This document shows, piece after piece, positions 45,285-54,263 of a DNA stretch of 64,000 nt. The stretch's first letter is position 1, and each line of letters starts with the position of its first letter. The translations under genes and the position numbers were made by a program. The DNA is from Streptomyces atriruber. GTDB lineage: Bacteria; Actinomycetota; Actinomycetes; Streptomycetales; Streptomycetaceae. Location of the stretch: the NCBI RefSeq assembly GCF_001418325.1, contig NZ_LIPN01000060.1, positions 1-64,000 of the forward strand, read 5' to 3'. The notes under the pieces are model-generated. The model was not told the DNA's origin, ran no database searches, and saw nothing but the letters and a program-made list of their open reading frames with translations.

Positions 45285-48200
45285 GGGATCAGCGCCTCCC
45301 CGGTGGCCGCGAGCTGGAGCGGCCCGGGGCCGGGCGCCGCAGCGCCCGCCGCCGCGATGCCTCCGGTCACCAGCACACGGTCGTCGCCGAGTTCGGCCAC
45401 CGCGGTGGACCACCGCCCCTGGGAGAGGCCCGCGATCCTGGTCCAGGCGCCCGCGGCCGGGTCGTACGCGAGCACGCTCCGGAAGCCCGCCGTGCGGCCG
45501 GGGCCCGTGGTACCGCCGATGACCAGGACGTCCCCCGCGCGCGTGAGCAGCGCGCGGTGCCGGGCGCGGCCACCGGGCATGGGGACCGCGGGAGTCCAGG
45601 TGCCGGAGAGGGGGTCGTACGACTCGGCGGAGGCCAGGGCGCGGGGATCGAACGTACCGTCCGCCGCGACGACCGCCTCGCCGCCCGTGACCAGCACCCG
45701 GCCGTCGGGCAGCAGCGTCGCCTGGTGACTCGTGCGGGCCGTGTGCAGGCTTCCGGTGGGGCTCCAGGTGCCACTGGCCGGGTCATAGAGCTCGCAGTGC
45801 GCGAGCGCCGCGTCACCCGGGCCGCCCGTGGGCAGCGCTCCGCCCACGACCAAGACCCGGCCGTCGCGAAGGAGAACGGCCTGATGGCCGGTACGGGCGT
45901 CGTTCATCGGCGCCGTGGCCGTCCAGGCGCCGGTCGCGGGGTCGAACAGCTCGGCGGAGCGGAGCGCGCCGAAGCCCTGCCCGCCGCCCCGGGCGGCACT
46001 GCCACCGGCCGCGAGCACCCGGCCGCCGGACAGCCGCGTCGCGGAGTGCGCGAACCTGGCCGCGCCCATCGGCCCCGACCGCGTCCATGCCACGGCGGGC
46101 GGGTCGAACACCTCGGCGGAGGCCAGGGGAGTGCCGTCCGCGCCCCGCCCTCCGGCCGCGAGCACCCGGCCGTCGGAGAGCCGCGTGACGGTGTGCAGAC
46201 GGCGGGCGGCCGCCATCGCGACCGACGCGGTCCACACACCGGCCGTGGGGTCGAAGAGCGCCGTCGCGGCAACGGCCGTACCCGCGGCGCCGGTTCCCCC
46301 GGCGAGCAGCGCCTTGCCCGTGGCGAGGAGCACCGAATCCACCTGCGCCACCGGGGTGGGCAGCGTCCCCGTGTCCGCCCAGGTGCCGGGGACGAAGGGC
46401 GCGACCGCCGCCTCGGAGGCGGGGATGACGTGCAGCAGCCCGTCCAGCGCCGGGTCGGCGGCGACGAAGTCGGCGAGGGCGTCGGCCGCCGTGGCCTGGT
46501 TCCGGAAGTCCACCGGGGCGCCCGCGGCTCCGCGGCCGAGCGTGCGCGGCGGCAGCGCGGGCACGTTGCTGCGTACGTACGCGACGACGAACCGCTGGTC
46601 GGCGACGCGCACGGTGTCGGCCGTCGCGAACGGCTGGCGCAGCAGCGCCTCCCGCCTCGACAGCGGTGACCTGCTCGTGCTGCTTCCCTGGAGCAGCCCG
46701 TCGAAGACGGCGGGGCTGACGCTGTGGAACCGCTTGGTGCGCCCGGCGGAGAGCCGCGCGGGCGGTTCGGTCCCCGGGCCGTCGGCGTCGGCCGCTCCGC
46801 GCGCACCGTTCGCGGCGGGCGCGCTGTCGAGGATGTGCAGCTCGTAGCGGGCACTGCGGCGCACCACGCGTGCGGACGCCAACGTGCCCGCGGCGGCGGT
46901 GAGTTCGAGACCGGTGTCCTGTGTCTCGTACGCGGGACTCGACAGTTTCGCCGCGTCGCTCATGTCCTGATACTGGGCCATGGCGAACTTGTCGCCGGTG
47001 TCGGAGACGCGTACGAGCCCGCTGCCGGGCGCGGGCGCGACGGTGAACCGCTTGCCGTCGGCCGTGCGCCGCGGGCCGACCCTGTCGAGGCGGACGTTGA
47101 GCGGCAGCGCCCGTTGCTGGACGGACAGCGTGCCCAGCGGATGCAGCACGAGGTCGTCGGACGGGGGCAGTTGGCGGAGGCTGACCAGGGGCTTGCCGCT
47201 GCCGGTGGGCAGGCGGGTCTGCCAGCCCTCGGTCTTGCGCAGTTCGGCGGCGAGCAGCGGCAGTACCAGGACGGGCGGAAGCGTGGTGGTCAGGCTCTCG
47301 CCCCAGGTGATGTCGAAGTTGGCGGAGATGGAGAAGAACAGGAACCCGATGGATCCCCTGCCGTGCGCCCGCCAGGGCGCCGGGCCTTCGAGCCGGAACC
47401 GCAGGTCGATGCTGAACACGCCGACCCCGAACGCCTTGAGCGAGACCGAGGCGCTGATGGCGATGTCGAACCGGAACGGGTTGAACTGGAACAGCGCGTC
47501 GAAGCTGAGGTGCCCCTCGATGCCGAAGCTGCCGAAGCCCAGCCGGAGTTCCGCCTTCGAGCCGAACTGCACGGTGTTGCTGGTGATGGCGAAGTAGCCC
47601 GAGATCCTTATCAGTTGCCTGTCGCGGTGCAGGATGTCGAGGGACACCCGCTCGGGCACGGGGAAGGGCAGCGGCGGCGCCTTGTACGAGGGGTGGAAGC
47701 CGCCGACCGTGAGCACCAGGTCAGGATTGTCGCCCCAGGCCACCAGGATGCCCATGCCGCCGTCGAGAGGCATGGTCAGCACGTGCGAGTCCACGAGCCG
47801 GGCCTCGAACCAGAGCCGGTTCTTGCCCGGTTCGAGGGCGCCGAAGAAGTCGACGCGCAGATCGAGGAGGGGCAGCTTCAGGTTCGGCAGGGTGGCGCGC
47901 AGGGTGCCGAGGACGGCGATGTCGCCGGGGATCTCGATGATCAGCCCGAGGGAGATGCTCACCAGCGTCGGAGTGGCCCAGCCGATCTTGGCCATGGGGC
48001 CGATGAGGAACGTGCCCTGCTCGGGCGGGAAGAACGCGTTGAGGTCCGACAGGACGCGGGGCGCGTTGGCGATCACGTCGCGCGGGAACATCACGGACTC
48101 GATCGAGCCCGTCCGGATGCCCTCCGCGAGCGCCTGGAGGTTCATGCCCCGGTTCAGTCCGATCAGGCCGCCGACCGCGAGCAAGGTGAAGCCGTAGCCG

Positions 48201-50053
48201 AGCTGGATGCCCTCGCCGAAGTCGGCGGTGAGCACGACGAGGAGCGAGAACCCCTTCGAGCCGTCCGGCATCCTGGTGCTCACCAGGCCGATCGCCTTCA
48301 GCGCCAGGAAGTCGGCGAACTCCAGCTCCATCGCGCCCGCGTACTCGCCGCGCGCGGCGTCGAAGGCGAGGAAGCCGCCACCCCGCACCACGCTCGTGTC
48401 GATCGAGAGGCCCGCGCCGCCGGGCGGTTTGAAGCCGAGCGACACGTCGAGCGGGCCGAGGTTCCCGTCCAGCCCCGGGCGTCCCTCGAACAGGGCGGTG
48501 AGGCCGACCTTGTCCACCACGGCCGTGACGGGCCCGAGTTGCGCCTTGAACGTCGCGCCGAGACCGACCGGCACGGCACCGCCCGAGGGCGACACGGAGA
48601 TGCTCAGGCTCTGCACCTCGACCGGACCGATCCGTCGGCCCACCGGGATCTGGAGCTCCAGATTCGAGGTGCCGCGGAAGTACAGGCCGTCGCGGTGCGA
48701 GACGCCGAGGGTCAGGTCGCCGCCGATGCGGAACCCGTCGGCGGGCAGGACGGCGGCGAGGAATCCGTCCGCGTCCTCACCCGCCTTGAACACGAACTCA
48801 AGCCCTTGGAGGTCGAACTCGGCGAAGACGTCCACCGGGTCGTCCTGGCCGCCGTCGATCCGGACGCCGCCCGTGCCCGAGAGCGCGCGGAACTGGAGCC
48901 GCGTACCGTCCGGGGTGCCCAGGAGCAGCACGGGCTGCCCGTCGGCGGCCATGCTCTCGGCCGTGACCTCGATCGCACCCTTCGCGTGCCCGGGTGCGCC
49001 GCCCGACTCGAAGCCGGTGATCACGTCCACGCCCTCGCCGGGCCTGGCGAGGAGCGCCACTCCGCCCTGGAGGTCCAGCGCGCTGCGGACCGTGACGGCG
49101 ATGCCGCACGCCAGCTCGAACCGGAGGCCGAGCGAGCCGGTCAGCGAGGGGAGCAGCGCGAGCCCCGGCGCCCCGCCGGTCACGGCCGGAGGCACCCGTA
49201 CGAGCCGGACCGCGCCGCGCGCCCGCCCCTCGCCCTCGTCGCCGCCCACGGACTGGTCGAAGGCGGCGAAGGTGAGCGCGGTCGCCGTGGGGCCCAGCGG
49301 GTCCTGGCGCGGACCCTGCACCGCGGTCTGCGCGCCGTCGGACAGCGCCGCGATGCGCACGTCGAAGCCCATGGCCAGGAAGAGGTTGTCGAGCTGGGAG
49401 GCCAGCTCGTCGAAGTCGAGGTCGGGGCCGCCCCAGCCGTAGGCGTTCTGCAGCACGAGCGACGGATCGTCGAGCACCTTGGGCACGTCGGCCACATCGA
49501 GCGTCATCCGGGTGTGGGACGGACGGCTGCCCGTGGGCGGCACGTAGGCCGTCTTGATGATCCCGAACGCGCGCAGCCCGAAGCCCACGGAGGGGTGGAA
49601 GCGCTGGAGGTAGGTGATGACCAGATGGTCGAGGAGCTGCCGCGGGAACCGTTCGCGGAACCCGTCGGCCCGCAGATGCGCCGGGATGGCCGAGTCGGGA
49701 GCGTCGGCGATGGCGCGGATGGCGGTCACCAGGCCCTGGACGGCGGCGAGTACGCGGGCCGCGTCGTCGGCGGAGACGTCGGCGGCGCTCTCCGACTTGG
49801 CGGGCACCGAGGCGCGGAGTCCGGGCGCGCCCTCGTTGAGCCCGCCGTCGCCGAGGAGTCGGCGCAGGCTGTCGAAGAGCGTGTCCACGGCGGTGCCGAG
49901 CGCGCGCAGCGGGGCCGGGGGTTCGGCTGCCGTCCAGCCGAGTTCGTTCAGGAGGCCGACGAAGGCCTCGGGGGAGGCGACCGCCTCGCGCAGGGGCAGC
50001 AGCGCCTGCCCGATCTCGGCGACGAGCTTGTCGAAGGTGCCCTGTTCAGCCAT
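45281..50053 (-). CDS. 1590-aa beta-rich protein with C-terminal kelch array (DUF6603-like)
   Basis: Three parts are visible. Residues 1-150 are helical (FDKLVAEIGQALLPLREAV). Residues about 470-920 are long amphipathic beta strands with GGFLAFDAARGEYAGAMELEF, LLVVLTADFGEGIQLGYGF, GGLIGLNRGMNLQAL, FGPMAKIGW-like LIGPMAKIGWATPTLVSI and LTVGGFHPSYKAP, which match my memory of the DUF6603 family. Residues about 1220-1580 are kelch repeats (HTVTRLSDGRVLAAGG, ELYDPASGTWSPTGSL and so on), about six blades. There is no signal peptide; the alternating hydrophobic strands could suit a large beta-solenoid or barrel-like assembly, an inference only. It starts 1 nt after the stop of the M64-like gene, with its own stop overlapping the micro-ORF. 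Confidence 0.8.
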   Translation of the reverse strand: MAEQGTFDKLVAEIGQALLPLREAVASPEAFVGLLNELGWTAAEPPAPLRALGTAVDTLFDSLRRLLGDGGLNEGAPGLRASVPAKSESAADVSADDAARVLAAVQGLVTAIRAIADAPDSAIPAHLRADGFRERFPRQLLDHLVITYLQRFHPSVGFGLRAFGIIKTAYVPPTGSRPSHTRMTLDVADVPKVLDDPSLVLQNAYGWGGPDLDFDELASQLDNLFLAMGFDVRIAALSDGAQTAVQGPRQDPLGPTATALTFAAFDQSVGGDEGEGRARGAVRLVRVPPAVTGGAPGLALLPSLTGSLGLRFELACGIAVTVRSALDLQGGVALLARPGEGVDVITGFESGGAPGHAKGAIEVTAESMAADGQPVLLLGTPDGTRLQFRALSGTGGVRIDGGQDDPVDVFAEFDLQGLEFVFKAGEDADGFLAAVLPADGFRIGGDLTLGVSHRDGLYFRGTSNLELQIPVGRRIGPVEVQSLSISVSPSGGAVPVGLGATFKAQLGPVTAVVDKVGLTALFEGRPGLDGNLGPLDVSLGFKPPGGAGLSIDTSVVRGGGFLAFDAARGEYAGAMELEFADFLALKAIGLVSTRMPDGSKGFSLLVVLTADFGEGIQLGYGFTLLAVGGLIGLNRGMNLQALAEGIRTGSIESVMFPRDVIANAPRVLSDLNAFFPPEQGTFLIGPMAKIGWATPTLVSISLGLIIEIPGDIAVLGTLRATLPNLKLPLLDLRVDFFGALEPGKNRLWFEARLVDSHVLTMPLDGGMGILVAWGDNPDLVLTVGGFHPSYKAPPLPFPVPERVSLDILHRDRQLIRISGYFAITSNTVQFGSKAELRLGFGSFGIEGHLSFDALFQFNPFRFDIAISASVSLKAFGVGVFSIDLRFRLEGPAPWRAHGRGSIGFLFFSISANFDITWGESLTTTLPPVLVLPLLAAELRKTEGWQTRLPTGSGKPLVSLRQLPPSDDLVLHPLGTLSVQQRALPLNVRLDRVGPRRTADGKRFTVAPAPGSGLVRVSDTGDKFAMAQYQDMSDAAKLSSPAYETQDTGLELTAAAGTLASARVVRRSARYELHILDSAPAANGARGAADADGPGTEPPARLSAGRTKRFHSVSPAVFDGLLQGSSTSRSPLSRREALLRQPFATADTVRVADQRFVVAYVRSNVPALPPRTLGRGAAGAPVDFRNQATAADALADFVAADPALDGLLHVIPASEAAVAPFVPGTWADTGTLPTPVAQVDSVLLATGKALLAGGTGAAGTAVAATALFDPTAGVWTASVAMAAARRLHTVTRLSDGRVLAAGGRGADGTPLASAEVFDPPAVAWTRSGPMGAARFAHSATRLSGGRVLAAGGSAARGGGQGFGALRSAELFDPATGAWTATAPMNDARTGHQAVLLRDGRVLVVGGALPTGGPGDAALAHCELYDPASGTWSPTGSLHTARTSHQATLLPDGRVLVTGGEAVVAADGTFDPRALASAESYDPLSGTWTPAVPMPGGRARHRALLTRAGDVLVIGGTTGPGRTAGFRSVLAYDPAAGAWTRIAGLSQGRWSTAVAELGDDRVLVTGGIAAAGAAAPGPGPLQLAATGEALIP

Positions 50054-50054
50054 G

Positions 50055-52685
50055 TCATGCCCTCGGGTACTGGTGCGCGTCGAGCGGGGCGTGCTGGGCG
50101 GGATCGATGAGGTTGACGATCAGCCACTTGCAGAGGAAGCAGAACATGCCCCGCAGGTCCGCGTCGTTGGTCGTGCCCTTGTCCTGGCCGCGCATCTTGC
50201 ACTCGCCCGACGCCCGGTAGAAGCCGCCGGCGAAGTGGTTGCCGCCTTCGAAGATCCCCACCATCTGGTACGCGAACTTCGGTGGCACGAAGCCCGGTAT
50301 GCCGATGGGCAGATCCGTCTCCTCCTCCCGCTTCCCGAACGGCTTCGTGGTGTCCCGGTTCCTGTTCAGCGGGCCGTGGCTGCGCTGGTTCGCGGGGGCG
50401 GGGTCGGCGACGAAGTCCCGTACCTTCTTGTCCACCACGAAGACCGGAAGCCCCGAGAGGTCGGTCCGCTGGACGAAGACCGCCGAGCCCTTCTTGAAGA
50501 CCGGCAGCTGAGCGACGGGTCCCGGGGTCTGGAGGAAGAGGGTGCCCTGCTTCTCGTCGGGCCTGGTGGCGATGGTCAGGTTGGCCAGCACGTCACTGGG
50601 CGTCGCCTTCAGCGGAAGCTGCCGGTTGTCGGCACCCGTCGAGAAGTCGTGCACGGTCACCTTGGCGTTGTCCTGCCACGCCTGGACCCATTTCGCGATG
50701 TCGGCGGTGCCGACCGTGACTTCGAAGATGTCGGACACCAACGGCACCGAGGGCACCAGGAGTTTCCCGGATACGCGCATCCGCGGCACGGCGAACCATT
50801 TGATCTTGTCGGGGTTGAGCTTGCGGTCCTGCGGGGGCGCTCCCTGGTGCAGGAAGGTGAGCTTTGCCAGATTGTCGAACGGCAGGTCGCGGGTGGGGTC
50901 GTTGTCCCCCTGCTGGTCGCCCCCGAAGTCCTCGTACTCGTCTCCCAGGTTGAAGGAGTGGGCGAACTCGTGGGCCACCTTGTTGACGAGGTGGTCGATC
51001 TCGGTGATGCCCAGGGGATTCGTCGGCAGGACGGGCGGCGGTGTCCTTGTCCGCACCGGCCTGGCCCCCGGCACGGCGGAGAACTCGACTTTCCCCTGCC
51101 GGCCCACTGTCGAGGCCGTCAGAGTGCCCCGGTTGAAGGCCGTGCCGCCGAGGAGCGGGTCGTACGCGATGATCGCGACCATCCCCCGGCTCTTGCGGAA
51201 TTTGGTGTCGTCGGGCACCCAGTTCTTCCCGATGGGAGGGTTCGGCGGCTCGGAAAGACGGAGCCCCTCCAGATATCCGAGAACGAAGTCTCCCGGATTC
51301 GTCGCGTTGCTGTTCGCGTACACCTCGGGAGCGTGCCTGCGCGGATCGAGTTCCAGCGTCTGATGCCCGTCGACCCGGTAGAACTCATAGACCCGGTCGA
51401 TGAATTCCTTCAGATTCGGCGCGTTCGGCGTATCGCTCGCAGGAGGCTGGACCGCGGGCTCCCCCTGGCCGTTGAACCTGCTCCGGTCGGCCCGGCGGCG
51501 TCCCAGATACAGTCCGTAGAAGGTGTCCGACGCCTCGATGAATCCCTCCGCCTGGTGCTCCTTCCAGGTCGCGATCACCAGATCGGTCGCCTTGCCCTCG
51601 ACGAAGTCGGTCAGGCCCTGGCCCTTCCAGAGGTCCCTCAACTGCTGTGGACTCCGGCTCTCCCCACGTTGGGGAAGGCCCACGCGCTCGACCAGTTGCT
51701 GGACGCTGTAGCTGTTCTCCGGAAAGCCGCTCTGATCCGACTCGGGAATGCGCCGGCCGATGAAGTCGCGTCCCGCCTGTCCGGCCCTGTCCACGACGCG
51801 GGGACCGCAGGTGACGAGCTGCTGCTCGGACGGCTCGAACACGGAGAAGACGTTGAAGCTCTTGCTCAGCAGTCCGTACGGCTGATGCCGCGGCTTCTCG
51901 AACATGTCGCGCACGGTGCGCTGGACGATTCTGTCGAACAGCTGGGCGTCCTTGGCCTCGAATCCCTCCGCTACGAAGACCATGTTGACCTGGTCCTCGT
52001 GGTTCACCACGTCCGTGGCCCTGACCCGCTTCAGCGTGGTCCGCGGCTTCGCGTGGTCGACCACGCGCACCGGCAGGGTGTTGCTGATGGCCGTGCCCTT
52101 GAGCGTTCCCGAGACGGTCACCGGAGCCGTCGTCTCCGCCGTTCCCCGCAGCCTTCCCCGCGGAGCGATCACGACGTTCGGACTCGGCGACGTCAGATCG
52201 ATGTAATCGTGGCCCGTGATGTCGCCGACCGCGTCGGTGCCTGCCGCCGGGTGTTCGCTGAACCGGGCGTACAGCGAAGGCTGTGCGTGTGCGAAATTGC
52301 TGTCCTTCGTCGTCGTGATGGATTTGTTTCCGAACCACCAGTCCTCGATCTTCTCGTGCACCTGGAGCCTGCCCACGACCACCCCGAAGCCGCCGTTGAC
52401 GGTGATCTGGAAGAGATAGACACCCGGCTCGGTGGCCGTGACGATTCCGGAATTGCTGACCGAAGGAAGATTCGTGAGCCGACTTCCCGTCGGGTGATAC
52501 GGCGCGAAGAAGTGGAAAACGCTGCCGTTCGTCCGGTCCGTCAGCACGAACGGCTTGGGCGCGGCCTCGGAGAAAGTACGGCTGAAAACCTGAATCTTGA
52601 GCGGGAGATTTCCGGTGAGCACGAGGTGCAGATCAAGGTGCGGAAACACCGGAAGATCCGCAGTGATGGGAACCGTACTCGACAT
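50055..52685 (-). CDS. M64-like zinc metallopeptidase (876 aa), first gene of the 19-kb operon
   Basis: The N-terminal 220 residues are beta-rich (VYLFQITVNGGFGVVVGRL). A peptidase domain follows, opening NMVFVAEGFEAKDAQLFDRIV (about 234-254), which matches the M64 IgA-peptidase opening. The zinc site is at residues 572-576, HEFAHSF, followed by NLGDEYED, the family's extended HExxH plus DEY motif. All catalytic residues appear intact. M64 enzymes are usually exported, but no signal peptide is evident here. ATG 52685 has GGGAG 5 nt upstream. The gene body and the 236 nt before it contain more A/T than the neighbours. It heads the operon of large unknown proteins, so it may process one of them or an outside target. 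Confidence 0.82.
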   Translation of the reverse strand: MSSTVPITADLPVFPHLDLHLVLTGNLPLKIQVFSRTFSEAAPKPFVLTDRTNGSVFHFFAPYHPTGSRLTNLPSVSNSGIVTATEPGVYLFQITVNGGFGVVVGRLQVHEKIEDWWFGNKSITTTKDSNFAHAQPSLYARFSEHPAAGTDAVGDITGHDYIDLTSPSPNVVIAPRGRLRGTAETTAPVTVSGTLKGTAISNTLPVRVVDHAKPRTTLKRVRATDVVNHEDQVNMVFVAEGFEAKDAQLFDRIVQRTVRDMFEKPRHQPYGLLSKSFNVFSVFEPSEQQLVTCGPRVVDRAGQAGRDFIGRRIPESDQSGFPENSYSVQQLVERVGLPQRGESRSPQQLRDLWKGQGLTDFVEGKATDLVIATWKEHQAEGFIEASDTFYGLYLGRRRADRSRFNGQGEPAVQPPASDTPNAPNLKEFIDRVYEFYRVDGHQTLELDPRRHAPEVYANSNATNPGDFVLGYLEGLRLSEPPNPPIGKNWVPDDTKFRKSRGMVAIIAYDPLLGGTAFNRGTLTASTVGRQGKVEFSAVPGARPVRTRTPPPVLPTNPLGITEIDHLVNKVAHEFAHSFNLGDEYEDFGGDQQGDNDPTRDLPFDNLAKLTFLHQGAPPQDRKLNPDKIKWFAVPRMRVSGKLLVPSVPLVSDIFEVTVGTADIAKWVQAWQDNAKVTVHDFSTGADNRQLPLKATPSDVLANLTIATRPDEKQGTLFLQTPGPVAQLPVFKKGSAVFVQRTDLSGLPVFVVDKKVRDFVADPAPANQRSHGPLNRNRDTTKPFGKREEETDLPIGIPGFVPPKFAYQMVGIFEGGNHFAGGFYRASGECKMRGQDKGTTNDADLRGMFCFLCKWLIVNLIDPAQHAPLDAHQYPRA

Positions 52686-52921
52686 GATCGCTCCCGGCGG
52701 TCGATCTTACGGACGGCGAAGGGTTCCGATCCTCCCACCGCCCTCAGATCAACAGAAGAGCTAATGCGGCGTTGTTTGAATATTCGGCAAGGCCGGGAAA
52801 CGTCTTTGCCTGGAATTTATCGCTCCAGTCGGAACAGAACACTCATTCAACAGCGCTATGAGCTGCCTGCCTCGTGCACGGCGCCCCTCCCGGCAGGGCT
52901 GGGCGAGGCCCACCACTTCTG
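52686..52921. promoter_or_regulatory. AT-rich intergenic leader of the 19-kb operon
   Basis: The gap between the LysR stop and the M64-like gene is clearly richer in A/T than the rest of the window (especially 52750-52860). It should hold the operon promoter on the minus strand. A TTGCCG with CATTAG 18 nt further on is possible, but no pair stands out, and I see no gene or clear palindrome in it. Confidence 0.4.
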
Positions 52922-53770
52922 TCAGGAGCCCTGAGGCTTCGACCCCACCGCCGCGGCCACGAACGCCGCGACCAGAGGCCGACGGTCCCGCTCGTTCCAG
53001 GCGAGCACCAGGCGGCTGGGCGGCGCGTCGGTCACCGGCACGCAGGCCAGGCCCTGCGGGACCGGCTCGACCAGGGAGCGGGGCAGCACGCCGACCATCC
53101 GGCTCACGGTGATCATGTGGAGCATCTGGGTCACGTCCGCGACCTCGGGCCCGGTGCCGTCGCCCCCGGGCACCCCTTTCCAGCGGGGCAGCGCCTCACC
53201 CGCCAGATCGGACATCCGCACGGAGGCGTGCCCGGCCAGCCGGTGCCCGCAGGGGACGATCGCCACGCGGTCCTCGGCGTGCAGCGTCTCGTGGGCCAGG
53301 CCGTCGAGGTCGTCGAACGGCGCGTAGAGCAGGCCGACATCGGCCCGGCCGTCGTGGAGGAAGTCGGCGCGGTCGGCCGGACCGCTGAACAGGATGTCCA
53401 CCCGGCGGGCGTCGGGCCGACGGGCGTACTCGGCCAGGATCCCGGACAGCAGCCCGGCGTCGCCGCCCGGCTTGAGCACCAGCCGCAGATGGTCGTGCGC
53501 CTCGCCGGCGCGCCTGGCGTGCCGGACGGCGGCGCTGACGGCGTTGAGCGCGTGCCGTCCGTGTTCCCGCAAGGCCTCCCCGGCGGGGGTGAGCTCTACG
53601 TGCCTGCTGGACCGGATGAACAGGGGCACACCGAGTCGGCTCTCGATGCGCCGGATCGCCTTCGAGAGCGCCGGCTGGGCGATCGAGAGCCGGACCGCGG
53701 CCCGGCCGAAGTGCAGCTCGTCGGCGAGCGCGACGAAGTACTCGAGCTCGCGCGTCTCCAGTTCAACCAT
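52922..53770 (-). CDS. LysR family transcriptional regulator
   Basis: This 282-aa regulator has an N-terminal LysR winged helix (LEYFVALADELHFGRAAVRLSIAQPALSKAIRRIESRLGVPLF) and a substrate-binding domain with LLYAPFDDLDGLAHETLHAEDRVAIVPCGHRLA. ATG 53770 directly precedes the conserved helix. It is divergent from the small gene at 53840 (69-nt gap), its most likely target. It lies upstream of the 19-kb operon on the same strand, but a 236-nt AT-rich gap separates them; control of that operon by this regulator is possible, though unproven. The inducer is unknown. Confidence 0.9.
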   Translation of the reverse strand: MVELETRELEYFVALADELHFGRAAVRLSIAQPALSKAIRRIESRLGVPLFIRSSRHVELTPAGEALREHGRHALNAVSAAVRHARRAGEAHDHLRLVLKPGGDAGLLSGILAEYARRPDARRVDILFSGPADRADFLHDGRADVGLLYAPFDDLDGLAHETLHAEDRVAIVPCGHRLAGHASVRMSDLAGEALPRWKGVPGGDGTGPEVADVTQMLHMITVSRMVGVLPRSLVEPVPQGLACVPVTDAPPSRLVLAWNERDRRPLVAAFVAAAVGSKPQGS

Positions 53771-53839
53771 GCCGTGAGGTTATCGCCGAATGCCGAACGG
53801 ATCTTGGACGCGAAGGCGGACGCCCTTGAGAATTGCCCC

Positions 53840-54157
53840 ATGATTCACCACACGATGATCGTCTCCTTCGACCGGTCCCTGCCCGCCGAGGAGCTCGACC
53901 AATACCTGACAGACATCGAACAGGCCATGCTCGACTCCGACACCGTGCTGTCGGTCGCGGTACGCCGTCACATCCCCGTCCCCGGCGAGGAAGCCATCCC
54001 GGCGCTCGTCGCGACCGCCATCGTGCAGGTCGCCGTGGCCGACACCGACGCGCTGGCGAAGGCGTTCGCCGCACCCGGCCTGCACGAGGTCATCGACCAC
54101 TGGCAGTCGCGGCACCCGTACAAGGTCGCCTGGGCGAACCACGAGCCGCTGACGTGA
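53840..54157 (+). CDS. Small protein of unknown function divergent from LysR (105 aa)
   Basis: This 105-aa protein has alternating strands and helices (HHTMIVSFDRSLPAEELDQYLTDIEQAML, AIVQVAVADTDALAKAFAAPGLHEVIDHWQSRHPYKVAWANHEPL), a pattern like small dimeric alpha-beta barrel proteins such as EthD-like or monooxygenase-like folds, although I do not recognise the family. The ATG at 53840 has no strong ribosome site. It is the natural regulatory target of the divergent LysR gene. The stop is followed by two copies of a 10-bp TGAAGCGGC unit. Confidence 0.6.
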   Translation: MIHHTMIVSFDRSLPAEELDQYLTDIEQAMLDSDTVLSVAVRRHIPVPGEEAIPALVATAIVQVAVADTDALAKAFAAPGLHEVIDHWQSRHPYKVAWANHEPLT

Positions 54158-54203
54158 AGCGGCCTGAAGCGGCGTGAAACCGTGTGATCCGGCATGAACG
54201 CCG

Positions 54204-54232
54204 TTGGCCCGACCGGGAGCACTGACTAAGAT
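54204..54232 (+). promoter_or_regulatory. Promoter of the small membrane protein gene
   Basis: TTGGCC (54204-54209) and TAAGAT (54227-54232) with a 17-nt spacer form a good housekeeping-type promoter about 30 nt before the ATG at 54264, which has a G-rich ribosome site. Confidence 0.6.
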
Positions 54233-54263
54233 CCCCAGAAGGCCAGTTGTCACGGGGGGACAC

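Noticed and set aside
46724-50110. Long plus-strand frame opposite the kelch and DUF6603-like gene
   Set aside because: The minus strand carries clear kelch repeats, so the plus frame is a shadow.
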